Positions 21,331 through 34,000 of a DNA stretch of 64,000 nucleotides are shown piece by piece. Origin of the DNA: Rallus limicola (Eukaryota; Chordata; Aves; Gruiformes; Rallidae); NCBI GenBank assembly GCA_022605955.1, contig JAKCOZ010000082.1:895501-959500 (forward strand), read 5' to 3'. How positions within the stretch are numbered: the stretch's first letter is position 1; the number at the start of each line of letters is the position of its first letter. The translations under genes were made by a program, and so were the position numbers. The notes under the pieces were generated by a model that saw nothing but the letters and a program-made list of their open reading frames with translations, made no database searches and was not told the DNA's origin.

Positions 21331-21940
21331 AAGGGGGCGAGGCGGGGGAGGGAGGGGGGCGCGGCTCGAGGCCAGGCCTCACCTCTCCGCCGGGGCTGCC
21401 CGCGGGCTGAGCCGAGCAGCCTCCCCGGCCCGCGGGCGTCCTTCGGCTCCTGCCAGGCCCGGTGACCCGGGAGGGCCAGGGAAGCGCTTGGGCCCAGGCC
21501 GCGGCCTGGCCTCCGGCAGCCCCAGGGCCTTGTCGGGGCCGGGGGCTCGTTGGGGCCTCGGGCTCGTTGGGGCCTCGCAGGCGGAACGCCTGGGCTGAGG
21601 AGGCTTCTGTGGTGCCCCAGGCCCAGCTTGCGGGAGCCGCCTTTGCACCCGCGGCCCGGCCCGGCTCCCCGCTCGGTGCTTTCGGGGACCGAGCCCATTG
21701 GAGCCCGGCGTGGGCGCGGGGCAGCCGCCCTGGCTCACGGCCGTTCTCCTGCGTGCAGGGCCGTCAATCACCGGAGCTTCCCTCCAGGTCCGGGGCTTTC
21801 TGTAGCCGCCGGCGGGTTTGGAACGCTCGCAAAGCTGAGCGTGCTTTGGCAAGGCCCGAGTGCTGCCTCCCGCTGGGGAGAAGCCGCGGCCCCTCCCCGG
21901 GTGAGGGGGCGGCCCTGGGCGGAGCGGGAGGCAGCGACGG

Positions 21941-21961
21941 GAACCGAAACCGAAACGGAAC
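21941..21961 (+). promoter_or_regulatory. ISRE-like site 1 upstream of ADAR exon 1A
   Basis: GAAACCGAAA (21946–21955), flanked by further GGAA cores, fits the interferon-stimulated response element GAAANNGAAA. It lies about 140 bp upstream of the predicted p150 start codon, where mammalian ADAR carries its interferon-inducible promoter. Confidence 0.7.
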
Positions 21962-22045
21962 CTGCAGCCATCTTACCAGGCTGACCGGTTGCCCGCAGCC
22001 CTCCCGGCACCGCCTCCTCTCCCCGAGAGGCATTTTGCGCCTCGA

Positions 22046-22057
22046 AGTTTCTTTTTC
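22046..22057 (-). promoter_or_regulatory. ISRE-like site 2 upstream of ADAR exon 1A
   Basis: On the minus strand this reads GAAAAAGAAACT, a full match to GAAANNGAAACT. It lies 36 bp before the predicted start codon, so it may be within the first exon or at its edge. Confidence 0.6.
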
Positions 22058-22092
22058 CGTTTATTTTCTCGCGAAATAAGTGAATTTAGTGT

Positions 22093-25000
22093 ATGGGCGA
22101 AACTGAGGTAAGAGTGGGGTTTTCAAAGCCCCCTTCTCCCCACCCCCCACCCCCCCCGCCCTTCATGTCCACCAGTATTTCTGGCTCCTTTGGCTGAGGA
22201 GTCGCTTTTAAAACGAATTTAGTGAGTAGGGGGCTCCCAGAGGGACTCTGGCGGAGCTGGAAAGGGGGGAGCACCCACCCCATCACCACTCTGCCCTGAG
22301 CCTCCCCAGCACTGCTCACTGAGCCCACCTGGTTGGTAAAATAAGTGGTTGTGGTGGCAGCTGGGTGCAGGCAGAGGCTGTTAGTCACCTTTATTAATGA
22401 GAGGAAAACTTCAGTGTGCCTTGAGGTGTGTTTGATGGAGCTGAGGAGCTTTGTGAAGACAAAGCTTTTGAGATCTATCTATAGGAAGGTAGGATGGGGA
22501 CCCAGCAGTGTGTCAAAGGACCAGAACATACCCCTTCATGCTGGCTCACTGCACTGGTTTCAGCTGGGATAGAGCTATTTTTCAGTGCTGCGTTCTGGAT
22601 CGAGGGTGAGGGGTGTGTTGGTAACACTGATGTTTAGATGTTGCTAAGCAGCCTTCAAATTAAATCAAGGACTTTCCAGCTTCCCAGGCTTTGCCAACAA
22701 GGAGGTGTGAGCCCTCCCCAGGAGGTGGCCCCAGAGCTGGGAGGGGACAGGGCCAGGAGAGCTGACCCAAGCTGACCACAGGACATTCCACACCATATAA
22801 CATCATGCTCAGTATCTAACCTGGGTGGAGTTGCCTGGGGAGGGCTGCAGCTCAGGAACTGTGTCCTGCATTGCTTGCTTTGTCTATTCTTATCTTCATT
22901 TTCTACCCTGTTAAACTGTTTTTATCTCAATCCTGGAGTTTCACCCTTTTTAGATTCTCTCCCCCCCCCCCCCATCCTGCTGCAGAGGGCAGGGAGTGAA
23001 TCACCAGGTGGTTCTCTTAGCTGCTGTTTGAGTTAAACCACAAGTTATTTACTTTAAAAAAAAACTTATTAAAAGCTTAGACTTCAGCCCTACACCCAGG
23101 GGAGGTGGCACAACTGTGATGTGAGGTGAATTTGGGGTGTGATGAGCTTCCCCAGGTAGTTTTGAACCCTGAGTATAAAACCTGTCACAGCTCTGCCCTG
23201 TGTTGAGCTGCTTCACCTCCCTGTAACCCAGTTTTTCCAGTTCCAAAGTGGGGCTGAGATTCTTCTCCGTGTCAGAGGGGAGAGATTTCCTTGTGCTTTG
23301 GAAGCACAGTGTGAGAAGACAACCCCCCCCCTCCCTTGAAATTCAGCTCAGGAGGAGCAGCAGGTCACTTCTTAGAGCTGTTTCTCATGGCTAGCTGTGT
23401 GTTTCCCCTGGCTAGCCTTTGCCTGTGATTCCTGCCACTGCTTTCTGCACCAGGCAGGAGCAAAGTTTGCTCTTTGTGTTTACATGGATAATCTGGATTC
23501 CAAAGAGAACGGGAAAGCTTGATGAGGGGAAGGTGCTTGATGAGGTGAAGGTGCTTGATGAGGTGAAGGTGCTTGATGAGGTGAAGGTGCTTGATGAGCC
23601 TTGGTAGCAGGGAAGCTTTGGAACCTGCGTTGTGTAACTAGGATCTGAATGTGGTGTGGTGGGTCTTTTCCCCTCCTTGCAGGCTTAGGACAGTGAGGTG
23701 AATCCAAATTCCTTCTGGTGTGTGTAAATAGGATCTGAACTGTGGTTTGGTGGGTTTTATCCCTCCCTGCAGGCTTAGGACACTGGATTGAATCCCAACT
23801 CCCCTTTTGGTGTGTGTAACTAGGATCTGAACTGTGGTGTGATGGGTTTTACCCCTCCCTGCAGGCTCAGGACACTGGATTGAATCCCAATTCCTTCTGG
23901 TGTGTGTAACTAGGATCTGAACTGTGGTTTGGTGGGTTTTACCCCTCCCTGCAGGCTTAGGACAGCAGAGTGAATCCCAACTCCTTCTGGTGTGTGTAAC
24001 TAGGATCTGAATGTGGTGTGGTGGGTTTTTTCCCCTCCTTGCAGGCTTAGGACAGCAGAGTGAATCCCAACCCCTTCTGGTGCATGTAAATAGGATCTGA
24101 ACTGTGGTTTGGTGGGTTTTATCCCTCCCTGCAGACTTAGGACACTGGATTGAATCCCAACTCCCCTTTTGGTGTGTGTAACTAGGATCTGAATGTGGTG
24201 TGGTGGGTTTTTTCCCCTCCTTGCAGGCTTAGGACACTGGATTGAATCCCAACTCCCCTTTTGGTGTGTGTAACTAGGATCTGAAATGTGGTGTGGTGGG
24301 TTTTTTCCCCTCCTTGCAGGCTTAGGACAGTGAGGTGAATCCAAATTCCTTCTGGTGTGTGTAAATAGGATCTGAACTGTGGTGTGGTGGGTTTTACCCC
24401 TCCCTGCAGGCTCAGGACAGCAGAGTGAATCCCAATTCCTTCTGGTGTGTGTAAATAAGATCTGAAATGTGGCGTGGTGGGTTTTTTCCCCTCCCTGCAG
24501 GCTCAGGACAGCAGATTGAATCCCAACTCCTCTCCTTCTGGCGTGCAAACAGCCTGATTCACCCTCCTGTCCCAGCGTTGCGCTATGACCAGCGGCGCTG
24601 GGCGAGGCAGAGGCTCACATCTTCCTTGGTCGACACGTAACTGCCCCAGCACTAAGAAAGGGTCTTTCCACCGCCCTTCCGCCCTACGAGACAACAAGCT
24701 GCTCAAGTGCTTCCACCCACAGCCCCTGGCAGAGCAAGACACTGAGCCCCGTTGGCTTGAGGGCCACCAGGAGGCACGGAGCAGAAGTGTCCGAGCTGTG
24801 GCACCAGCAGAGAGATGGCAGCCCCGCTGTGGCAGAGCAGGATGCCGTAGGTTCTCCACCAAACGTCCCCGGGTAGAACCTTCTCCTTCTCAGTCCTGTT
24901 ACCAGAAGGACTCACACAGAGATTCTGACACCATCAGGCTGAATTTCCAGAGGTTGTCACTTGCTGGGCAAGATATTGAACAAGAAATTCTGACTCTTCT

Positions 25001-28000
25001 TGAGCAGCTTGAGGAAGGGAAGGCTTGCACGGTTCATAACCTTGCCCGTAGGCTAAGGAGTCAGAAGAAAGAGGTCAACCGTGTGTTGTATAAGCTCTTG
25101 AGAGAAGGCAAGCTGTACAGAGGTGAGGAGACACCACCACTGTGGAGGATTGCCACCTCAAGCACAGGGAGAGAAAGAAACCCTGCTGCCCACAGGGACG
25201 GTCACACAGGTCCAGCTTGTGAGAGCAGAGGAGGAGAGAGGAGCGCGCTTGGCTCAGGAGGCACCAATCTTGTGATGGCTGAAACGAAGGAGAAGATCTG
25301 TAACTATCTGTTCAGTGTGTCAGAGACAACTGCACTCAACCTTGCCAAAAACATTGGCTTTTCCAGGGCCAAGGATGTGAATGCTTTTCTCAGTGCTCTG
25401 GAGAAGCTGGGAGATGTCCACAAGCAGAACACCAACCCTCCCCGATGGTCCCTGACAGAGAGGAAGCGTGAGCGGATGCAGATGAGGCTGAAGGCTGGTA
25501 CGGTGACACAGCCAGCAGATCCTACCCCTGAGTCAGGTTTTCCACCACCTTCTGTCCCTCCCTGTCCCCAGGAGGTAACTGTAGCTTCTCCAGCAGTGAC
25601 AATATCAGAAGAAGAAAGGCTAGAGAATGGGCAGCAGCCTTTGGAACAAGCAGATCGCAGCGATGCTGCTGACGTGGGAGCTGCTCCACCTGAGGACACT
25701 AAACCCCAATTCTCCAGTTTGAATAATTATGATAATGCTGAAAATGGCAAGTGGGCCACTGATGATATCCCAGATAACCTCAACACCATCAACAAACAGC
25801 CCCACGAGACGGAATCCATCATGAATTCCCAGTGTTCCCCCAGTTACGCCGCCCAGTTTGAAACTGCTTTCCCGTGTACGCCCGTAGAGAAGCTGATGGC
25901 TTGTCAGGAGAAGAACCCAGTGAGTGGCCTTACTGAATATTCCCAGTTCACATCTCAGCACTGTGAGTTCACCATGCTGGAGCAGAGTGGACCCTCTCAT
26001 GAGCCACGGTAAGGAAATCTCCTGCCTTTCCTAAGCTTTTTGCTTGAAACTATTGGACTTGAACTAAGTTGATCCACTGAGCTTCATCCCATAGGGTCAG
26101 CTCGTTAGGACCTACTTAATTTCAGAAAGATTAACCTAGTTGATCCCTTGCACAGGGCAGCATCCAGGATCATGGGGTTGGAATGTCTCCAGAGATGGAT
26201 GGAGACTCCCCGACCTCTCTGGGCAGCCTGGCACAGGGTTCTGCCACCTTCCCAGCAAAGAAATTCCTCCTCAGGGTCAGGTGGAACTTCCTCTGCTCCA
26301 GTTTGTGCTTGTGGCCTCTTGTCCTGTCCCTGGGCACCACTGAACACAGACTGACCTGTCCTCCTGACCCTCAAAGGTTTATCAGCATTGAGAAGATCCC
26401 CCTCAGTCTTCTCATCTCTGAGCTAAACAGCCCTGAGTCCCTCAGCATCAGAGAGATGTTCTGTTCTCCTCAACATCTCCACAGCCCTTTGCTGTCCCTT
26501 CTCCAGGAGCTCCCTGTCCTTCCTGACTGAGGGAGCCCAGCACCTCTCTCAATATTCCCAATGAGGCCTCATGAATATTGACATAAATGTGTCTGTAGAT
26601 CTGCTGGGCAAGAAAATTGGCCACATTTCTACAGATGGAGTCCTGGGCTTAGTGATCCCCAAATGTCCAGCTGCAGATGGAACCATGCAGACTCCTTTTA
26701 AGCTTTCCCCCTCTCTGTGCAGGAGATGTAACCAAACTCATCACACACCCCTGTTACAGGTCTCTGGGGAACAAGGTAACTCAGCCTGTTCTTCAGAACA
26801 AAATCTGGAGCAGCTCCTGTGTCATGGGCAGCTCTGGAACCACGATGAAACAAGGCCCAGAGAATCATAAAATCCCAGCCTGGTCTGGGTTGGAAGGGAC
26901 CCCAAGGGTCACAGAGCTCCAACCCCCCTGCCACAAGCAGGGACACCAACCTCCAGGCTTGGGGAGTCCAGCTGGGGCCTCAGGAGGGCAGAGCAGAGAG
27001 GGACAATCCCCTCCCTGTCCCTGCTGCCACCCCTCTGCTGATGGAGCCCAGGATCCCATCACCCTTCCCAGCTGCCAGAGCCACTCCTGGCTCATCTTCA
27101 GTTTCTCATCCCCCATGACCCCCAGGTCCTTCTCAGCAGGGCTGCTCTCCAGGAGCTCTTCTCCCAGCCTGTATCTGTGTCTGGGATTCTTCCAGCCCAA
27201 GTGCAACACTTGACACTTTGTGTTGAACCTCCTGAGGTTCACCCAGGCCCAGCTTTCCAGCCTCTCAAGATCCCTCCAGAGGCAGAACTTCCTATTTTTG
27301 TCTTCTACACAGGGCAGCTTGGGGTTCCTCACCCAGCCAGGAGCTAGATGTCCTTCCTCTCTTGAATTCCAAGAGCAGCTTTCCCTGCTTTCTTTGGGAA
27401 AAATCATACTTTCACCTCTCAATTTCACCCCTTTGCTTTTTCTCTCCCAAAGCTTTAAGTTCCAGGCAGTGATCAACGGGCGCCGATTCCCACCAGCAGA
27501 AGCAGGAAGCAAAAAGCTGGCTAAGCAGGAGGCAGCAGCTAATGCCATGAGAGTCCTGATGAGTGAAGTGGAGAATGGAAAACAGGCTGGAATTAAATGT
27601 GAAGAGCCCCTTCCCTGTGACAACTCGGAGGTGGAATTGGTGAGTCTTCGTTTTCTTTACTCCTGAGGTTGGTCAAACTGGGTGTTAACCTGGGGTGAGG
27701 ATGGTGAAGGGCCTGGGGTGAGGATGGTGAAGGGCCTGGGGTGAGGATGGTGAAGGGCCTGGGGTGAGGATGGTGAAGGGCCTGGGGTGAGGATGGTGAA
27801 GGGCCTGGAGCATCTCCCCTGGGAGGAAAGGCTGAGGGTGCTGGGGCTGTTCAGCCTGGAGAGAAGAGACTGAGAGGGGATCTGATCCCTGGGGATCAAG
27901 AGCTGAAGGGTGGGACACAGGGGGACATGGGCAGCCTCTGCTCAGTGTCTGTGGGGACAGGACAAGGGGTGATGGGCTCAAGTTGGAGCACAGGGAGTTC

Positions 28001-31000
28001 TGCACCAACCTGGGGAAGAACTTTTCCCCAGTGAGGGTGAGGGAGCCCTGGGCCAGGCTGCCCAGGGGGTGTGGAGTCTCCTTCTCTGGAGAGATTCCAG
28101 CCCCATCTGGACACCAACCTGTGTGCCCTGTCCTAGGGACCCTGCTTTGGCAGGGGGTTGGACCTGATGAGCTCTGAAGGTCCTTTCCAACCCCTGTGAC
28201 CCTGTGATTCATCTCCTTGCTGTATCCTTTGCAGCCAGAGCCAGAATCATCCTCTGCACCAGCTCATCTCAACCTGCTTCCTGGGAAGCACCCCATCAGT
28301 GTGTTGATGGAATATGGACAGAAATCAGGGAACACCATTGAATTCCAGATGCTCTCTCAGGAAGGCCCACCTCATGATCCTAGGTATGGAATATTGTTGT
28401 CATTTTGGGGAGGATAGAAACCCTTTCTTTACTGTCCTTCCTCTTCATCCCACTCTCCATGTGGATGGACTTGCTGCTAACCCAGCTGTGTGTTCCTCTC
28501 ACCTGAGGAGTTTGTACATAGCTCCTCCAAGACATCAGCCTCCAGAAAGAGCCCAAAACTGATGATGTTCCTCAGACAAAAGGTGCTCTTTCTCCTGCCA
28601 GGCCAGGAACAGGTTCCAGTCCTGTACCCTACCTGGTGTGGTGTTCTCCTGGGAGTATTTAGGACATTGTTATAGGTTTATATTGGAGATAACCCAGAAG
28701 GATTAAACTTGCACTGGGAGAAGGGGGTAATAAACAGATGGAGACACATCTTCTTAACGTTTTTCATGTGCTGTAATGTCCTGTCAGGTTCAGCTACTGT
28801 GTGAAAATGGGTGACCAAATTTTCCCTGCTGTGGTAGGAAACAGCAAGAAGGGAGCAAAGCAAATGGCAGCAGAAGTTGCTGTGAAGATTCTTTCTGGAG
28901 AGTCTGTACCCCATGCCTTGCCTGAACAGGTACTAAAGCTGCTTTATAAGATCTAGGTGGGTTTGGGCTGGGTTTCCATGTGCCCTTTATTTTGTATTCC
29001 AATGGATTTCACCCCACAAAGTCATGTGGTGGCTCTAGCAGAGCTTTGCTGAGTGCTTTTAGCCTGCAACAATACCAACTACCCAGTATTTAACACCCTT
29101 CTCCCCTCTTAACTCTGCTCCAGCCTGTTGTGAAGCTCCATGGTGACCAGTCCATACACAGCTGTGGATCATGGATCGCTGCTCCAGATGAATCCAAGGT
29201 GGTGAAAGCAAAGGTTGTTGGGGAGCTCCTCAAGTACCTTCATGCCAACCCTGTGAGTGGCCTGCTGGAATACGCCCGCTCCAATGGATTCGCTGCAGAA
29301 TTCAAACTCATTGACCAGTCAGGACCCCCCCATGACCCCAAGTAAGTGGCTGCATCTGCCCAGAAGGAAACTTTGCACTGTTGTTGTCCTGGAGAAAGGG
29401 CAGAGGAAATTCTTGATGTGGTTCTAAGGTGGCAGCAAACTGAACTCCTGCCTCTGCCAAACCTTAGGTCTGGATCATAGAATAATAGAATGTTCTGGGT
29501 TGGAAGGGACCCCAAGGGTCACAGAGCTCCAACCCCCCTGCCACAGGCAGGGACACCAACCTCCAGGCCTGGAGCTACACAAGGTTGCCCAGGGCCCCAG
29601 CCAACCTGACCTTGAACACCCCCAGGGACGGGGCACCCACCCCCTCTCTGGGCAGCCCCTTCCAGCCCCTCACCACTCTCTCTGCACAGAACTTCCCCCT
29701 AAGATCTCCTCTCCCCCTTCCCTCCTCCAGCTTCACTCCTGCCCCCTTGTCCTGCCAGGCTCTGCCCTTGAACAAGCTGATTCCCCTCCTGTTCCTCTGC
29801 TCCCTTCAGGGACTGGCAGGCTGCACTGAGGTCCCCCCACAGCCTTCTCTTCTCCAGGCTGACCCAGCCCAGCTCCCTCAGCCTCTCTCCAGAGGGGAGC
29901 TGCTCCAGCCCTCTGAGCATCTCCATGGCTCCTCTGACCCCTCTCCAACAGCCCCACATCTCTCTTGTCCTGGGGCCCCAGCTCTGGACACAGGACTCCA
30001 GCTGGGGCCTCAGGAGGGCAGAGCAGAGAGGGACAATCCCCTCCCTCTCCCTGCTGCCACCCCTCTGCTGATGGAGCCCAGGATCCCATCTCTCTTCCCA
30101 GCTGCCAGAGCCACTGCTGGCTCATGGGAAGTTCCTCATCCACCCTGACCCCCAGGTCCTCCTCAGCAGGGCTGCTCTCCAGGAGCTCTTCTCCCAGCCT
30201 GTATCTGTGTCTGGGATTCTTCCAGCCCAGGTGCAACACCTGACACTTGGCAGTGTTGAACCTCATGAGGTTCACCCAGGCCCAACTTTCCAGCCTCTCA
30301 AGATCCCTCTGGATGGCTTCCTGTGGATAACAAGCTCCTCTCACTGAGAGAGTTTAAAAACCAGACTGAAATCTGTCGGTTCACTGGTTTCTCAGTGGTG
30401 TGTTGCTGTCTTCACAGGTTTGTCTATCAGGCAAAGGTTGGAGGCCGCTGGTTCCCAGCTGTAACAGCACACAGTAAGAAGCAGGGCAAGCAGGAGGCAG
30501 CTGATGCAGCACTCAGAGTCCTGATTGGAGAAATGGAGAAGATGGAGCGTGTGGAAGGGATGAACATCACTGAGGTAAATCCTCTTCCTCCAAAATTAGC
30601 ACTGCTTTTGTAGCCCTGCCTGTCCTGTGCTGTTCAGTCCAGCAGAAAAATGCCTTCAACAACATCTGCATCATCTTTGAAGGTGTAAAGAAGCTGACAC
30701 TTTCCTAAAGTGGGTTAGATGTTTCCTCAGGGCATGGATGCTCTCTTCCCTCCTGCTGGCATCAGCTTTAGGGCTAAACTCTCATAAAATTCTCCCACAA
30801 GCTACTGAAATACCATTCCCATTGTGGAAGCAGGAACATGCTCAAGTTTTAATTGTGATTTTTATTTTTTTTCCCCCCCTCTCCTTCCAAATTCCTTCAT
30901 GCTGCATTAAAAATCTGATGTCAGCTCAAAAGAAACCTCACAGGTCAGATGAGAGCAAAGCTCTGGTTGTGACAGGATGGCTGGCCCAAACCTTGTGCTG

Positions 31001-34000
31001 CTTTAAATCATGCTTAAAGTTTTGGTGAGCTCTTCAAAACCCTCTTCCAGACTGCACAGCTGAGGCTCTAAATAGAAAAGCCATCAGGGAGGATTTGTCA
31101 GGCAGTGCTAGAGGAGGGAAATGCCCATCTGCAGTGGGAATGACTGTGTAGTCTCCTCACAGGCAGCTGGAGAAAGGAATTCCTCCAGATTTCCTTGGCT
31201 GAGCCTCTGGGAAGAGGTTTGGTTCCTTTGGGAGGAGGGGGTTTCCCCTGGCAGCCTCAGGAAGCTGTTCCTCAGCCCCGTTTCACTTGCTTGCCAGGAG
31301 GACAACCTGCTGCTGGCTTTTAGTGATGGGCTCAAAAGCAGAACTCAAAGCATTGGAGTGGGAAAATCCCACTACTCCCCCCATTGGAGTAGGAAAATCC
31401 CTAAAACAACTTCCCCCACCCCTTGACAGGTTATTCCCCTGCTCCCAAAATCCATAGCTGGTGTTTTCTGTGTGCCTTCTGCTCAGATTGCTGTGCTGCA
31501 GGTGAGCTGCTCCTTGAGCTGCTTTGTTCCATGCCCTGCTCCTGATGTCTTAGAGATCCTGGTCTTTGTGTTCCAGCTCCCTGTGAGTGGCAGCACCCTG
31601 CATGATCAGATGGCCATGCTGAGCCACCAGCGCTTCAACAGCCTCACCGCTCGCATCCAGCACAGCCTGCTTGGGAGGAAGATCCTGGCTGCCATCATCA
31701 TGCAGAAAGGGAATGAGGACTTGGGAGTGGTGGTCAGCATTGGAACAGGTACATGCAGCTCCTTCCAGCAGAAGCTGAGCATTCATATTCCCTCTAGATT
31801 CCCTTGACTAGGGAATGGCTCTTGCTGTTGGGCTCTTCAGAGAGGGCAAGAATCACAGGGGTTGGAAGGGACCTCTAGAGATCATCAGGTCCAACCCCCC
31901 TGCCAAAGCAGCTCCCCAGCTCATATCACACAGGGCAGCATCCAGACAGGTCTTGAATACCTCCAGAGGAGGAGAGACTCCACAACCCCCTGGGCAGCCT
32001 GTCCCAGGGCTCCCTCACCTTCACTGGGGAAAAGTTCTTCCCCAGGTTGGTGCAGAACTCCCTGTGCTCCAACTTGAGTCCATCACCCCTTGTCCTGTCC
32101 CCACAGACCCTGAGCAGAGGCTGCCCATGTCCCCCTGTGTCCCACCCTTTAGCTCTTGATCCCCAGGGATCAGATCCCCTCTCAGTCTCTTCTCTCCAGG
32201 CTGAACAGCCCCAGCTCCCTCAGCCTTTCCTCCCAGGGGAGATGCTCCAGGCCCTTCAGCATCTCCATATCCCTCCTCTGGCCTCTCTCCAGGAGATCCC
32301 TGTCCCTTTGATCCCAGGGAGCCCAGCACTGGACACAACACTCCAGCTGGGGCCTGAGCAGGGCAGAGCAGAGGGGGAGGATCCCCTCCTGTGCCCTGCT
32401 GCCCACACTCCTCCTGATGCCCCCAGGATCCCATTGTCTCTCTCAGCCCCCAGGACACGCTGCTGGCTCATGGCCACCCTGTCACCTGAAGCATTCCCAG
32501 TGCTCCCCATGCTGTGATCTGGTTATGGGGAGAGAACAAAGCTAATGTGCCTGCAGCTAGTTTGCTCTTCAGCTGTGCTTGTGCTGGTCTGTGCACCAGA
32601 GCATGGGTTCCTTGTGTTGGACAGCACAAGATCCTGTGGCTCCTCTCATCTGGTCCCTTCCCTGGAGCTGCCACACTTCCCCCCAGAGTGCTGGGCTGAA
32701 CAGCACTCAGCAGGGGACACTGACCTGAACCCTGGGGCAGTTTTAAGCCTCCACTGTCCCTAAAGTAGTGTGAGCTCTTTGTCCCTTCATTGTCCTAACG
32801 ACTCAGATCAGGATTTAATCAGGGTCACTGTGGGTGCTGCTGCTCAGGAGCCCAGGGAGAGGAGGCTGGGGTAGGGGTGGGAGGCGAGGCTGGAGTAGGA
32901 TGAGGCTGGGGTAGGGGGGGGCGGGATATGAGGCTGGGGTGGGGGGGGTGGTATATGAGGCTGGGGTAGGGGGGGGGGGGATATGATATATGAGGCTGGG
33001 GTGGGGGGGCGGGATATGAGGCTGGGGTGGGGGGGCGGGATATGAGGCTGGGGGTGGGGGGGGGATATGAGGCTGGGGTAGGAGGGGGGATATGAGGCTG
33101 GGGTAGGGGGGGGGATATGAGGCTGGGGTAGGGGGGGGGATATGAGGCTGGGGTAGGGGGGGGGATATGAGGCTGGGGTAGGGGGGGGGATATGAGGCTG
33201 GGGTAGGGGGGGGATATGAGGCTGGGGTGGGGGGGGGGGATATGAGGCTGGGGTAGTGGGGGGGGGGTATATGAGGCTGGGGTGGGGGGGGGGTATATGA
33301 GGCTGGGGTGGGGGGGGGTATATGAGGCTGGGGTGGGGGGGGGTATATGATATATGAGGCTGGAGTAGGGGAGGGGGGTATATGATATATGAGGCTGGGG
33401 TGGGGGGGGGGATATGAGGCTGGGGTGGGGGGGGGGGATATGAGGCTGGGGTGGGGGGGGTATATGATATATGAGGCTGGGGTGGGGGGGGTATATGAGG
33501 CTGGGGTAGGGGGGGTGGTATATGAGGCTGGGGTGGGGGGGGGTATATGATATATGAGGCTGGGGTGGGGGGGGGGGATATGAGGCTGGGGTGGGGGGGG
33601 GGGATATGAGGCTGGGGTGGGGGGGGGTATATGATATATGAGGCTGGGGTGGGGGGGGGTATATGAGGCTGGGGTAGGGGGGGTGGTATATGAGGCTGGG
33701 GTAGGGGGGGTGGTATATGAGGCTGGGGTAGGGGGGGGGGTATATGATATATGAGGCTGGGGTGGGGGGGGGGGATATGAGGCTGGGGTGGGGTGGGGGA
33801 TATGAGGCTGGGGTGGGTGGGGGATATGAGGCTGGGGTGGGGGGGGATATGAGGCTGAGGTGGGGGGGATATGAGGCTGGGGTGGGGGGGGGGATATGAG
33901 GCTGGGGTAGGGGGGGGGGATATGAGGCTGGGGTGGGGGGGGGGATATGAGGCTGGGGGGGCAGGGGGGGGATATGAGGCTGGGGGGGTGGTGGTGGGGA

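Noticed and set aside
29733..30344. 203-codon minus-strand frame with reverse-transcriptase-like C-terminal residues
   Set aside because: It is the decayed 3' end of a CR1 element, not a host gene.
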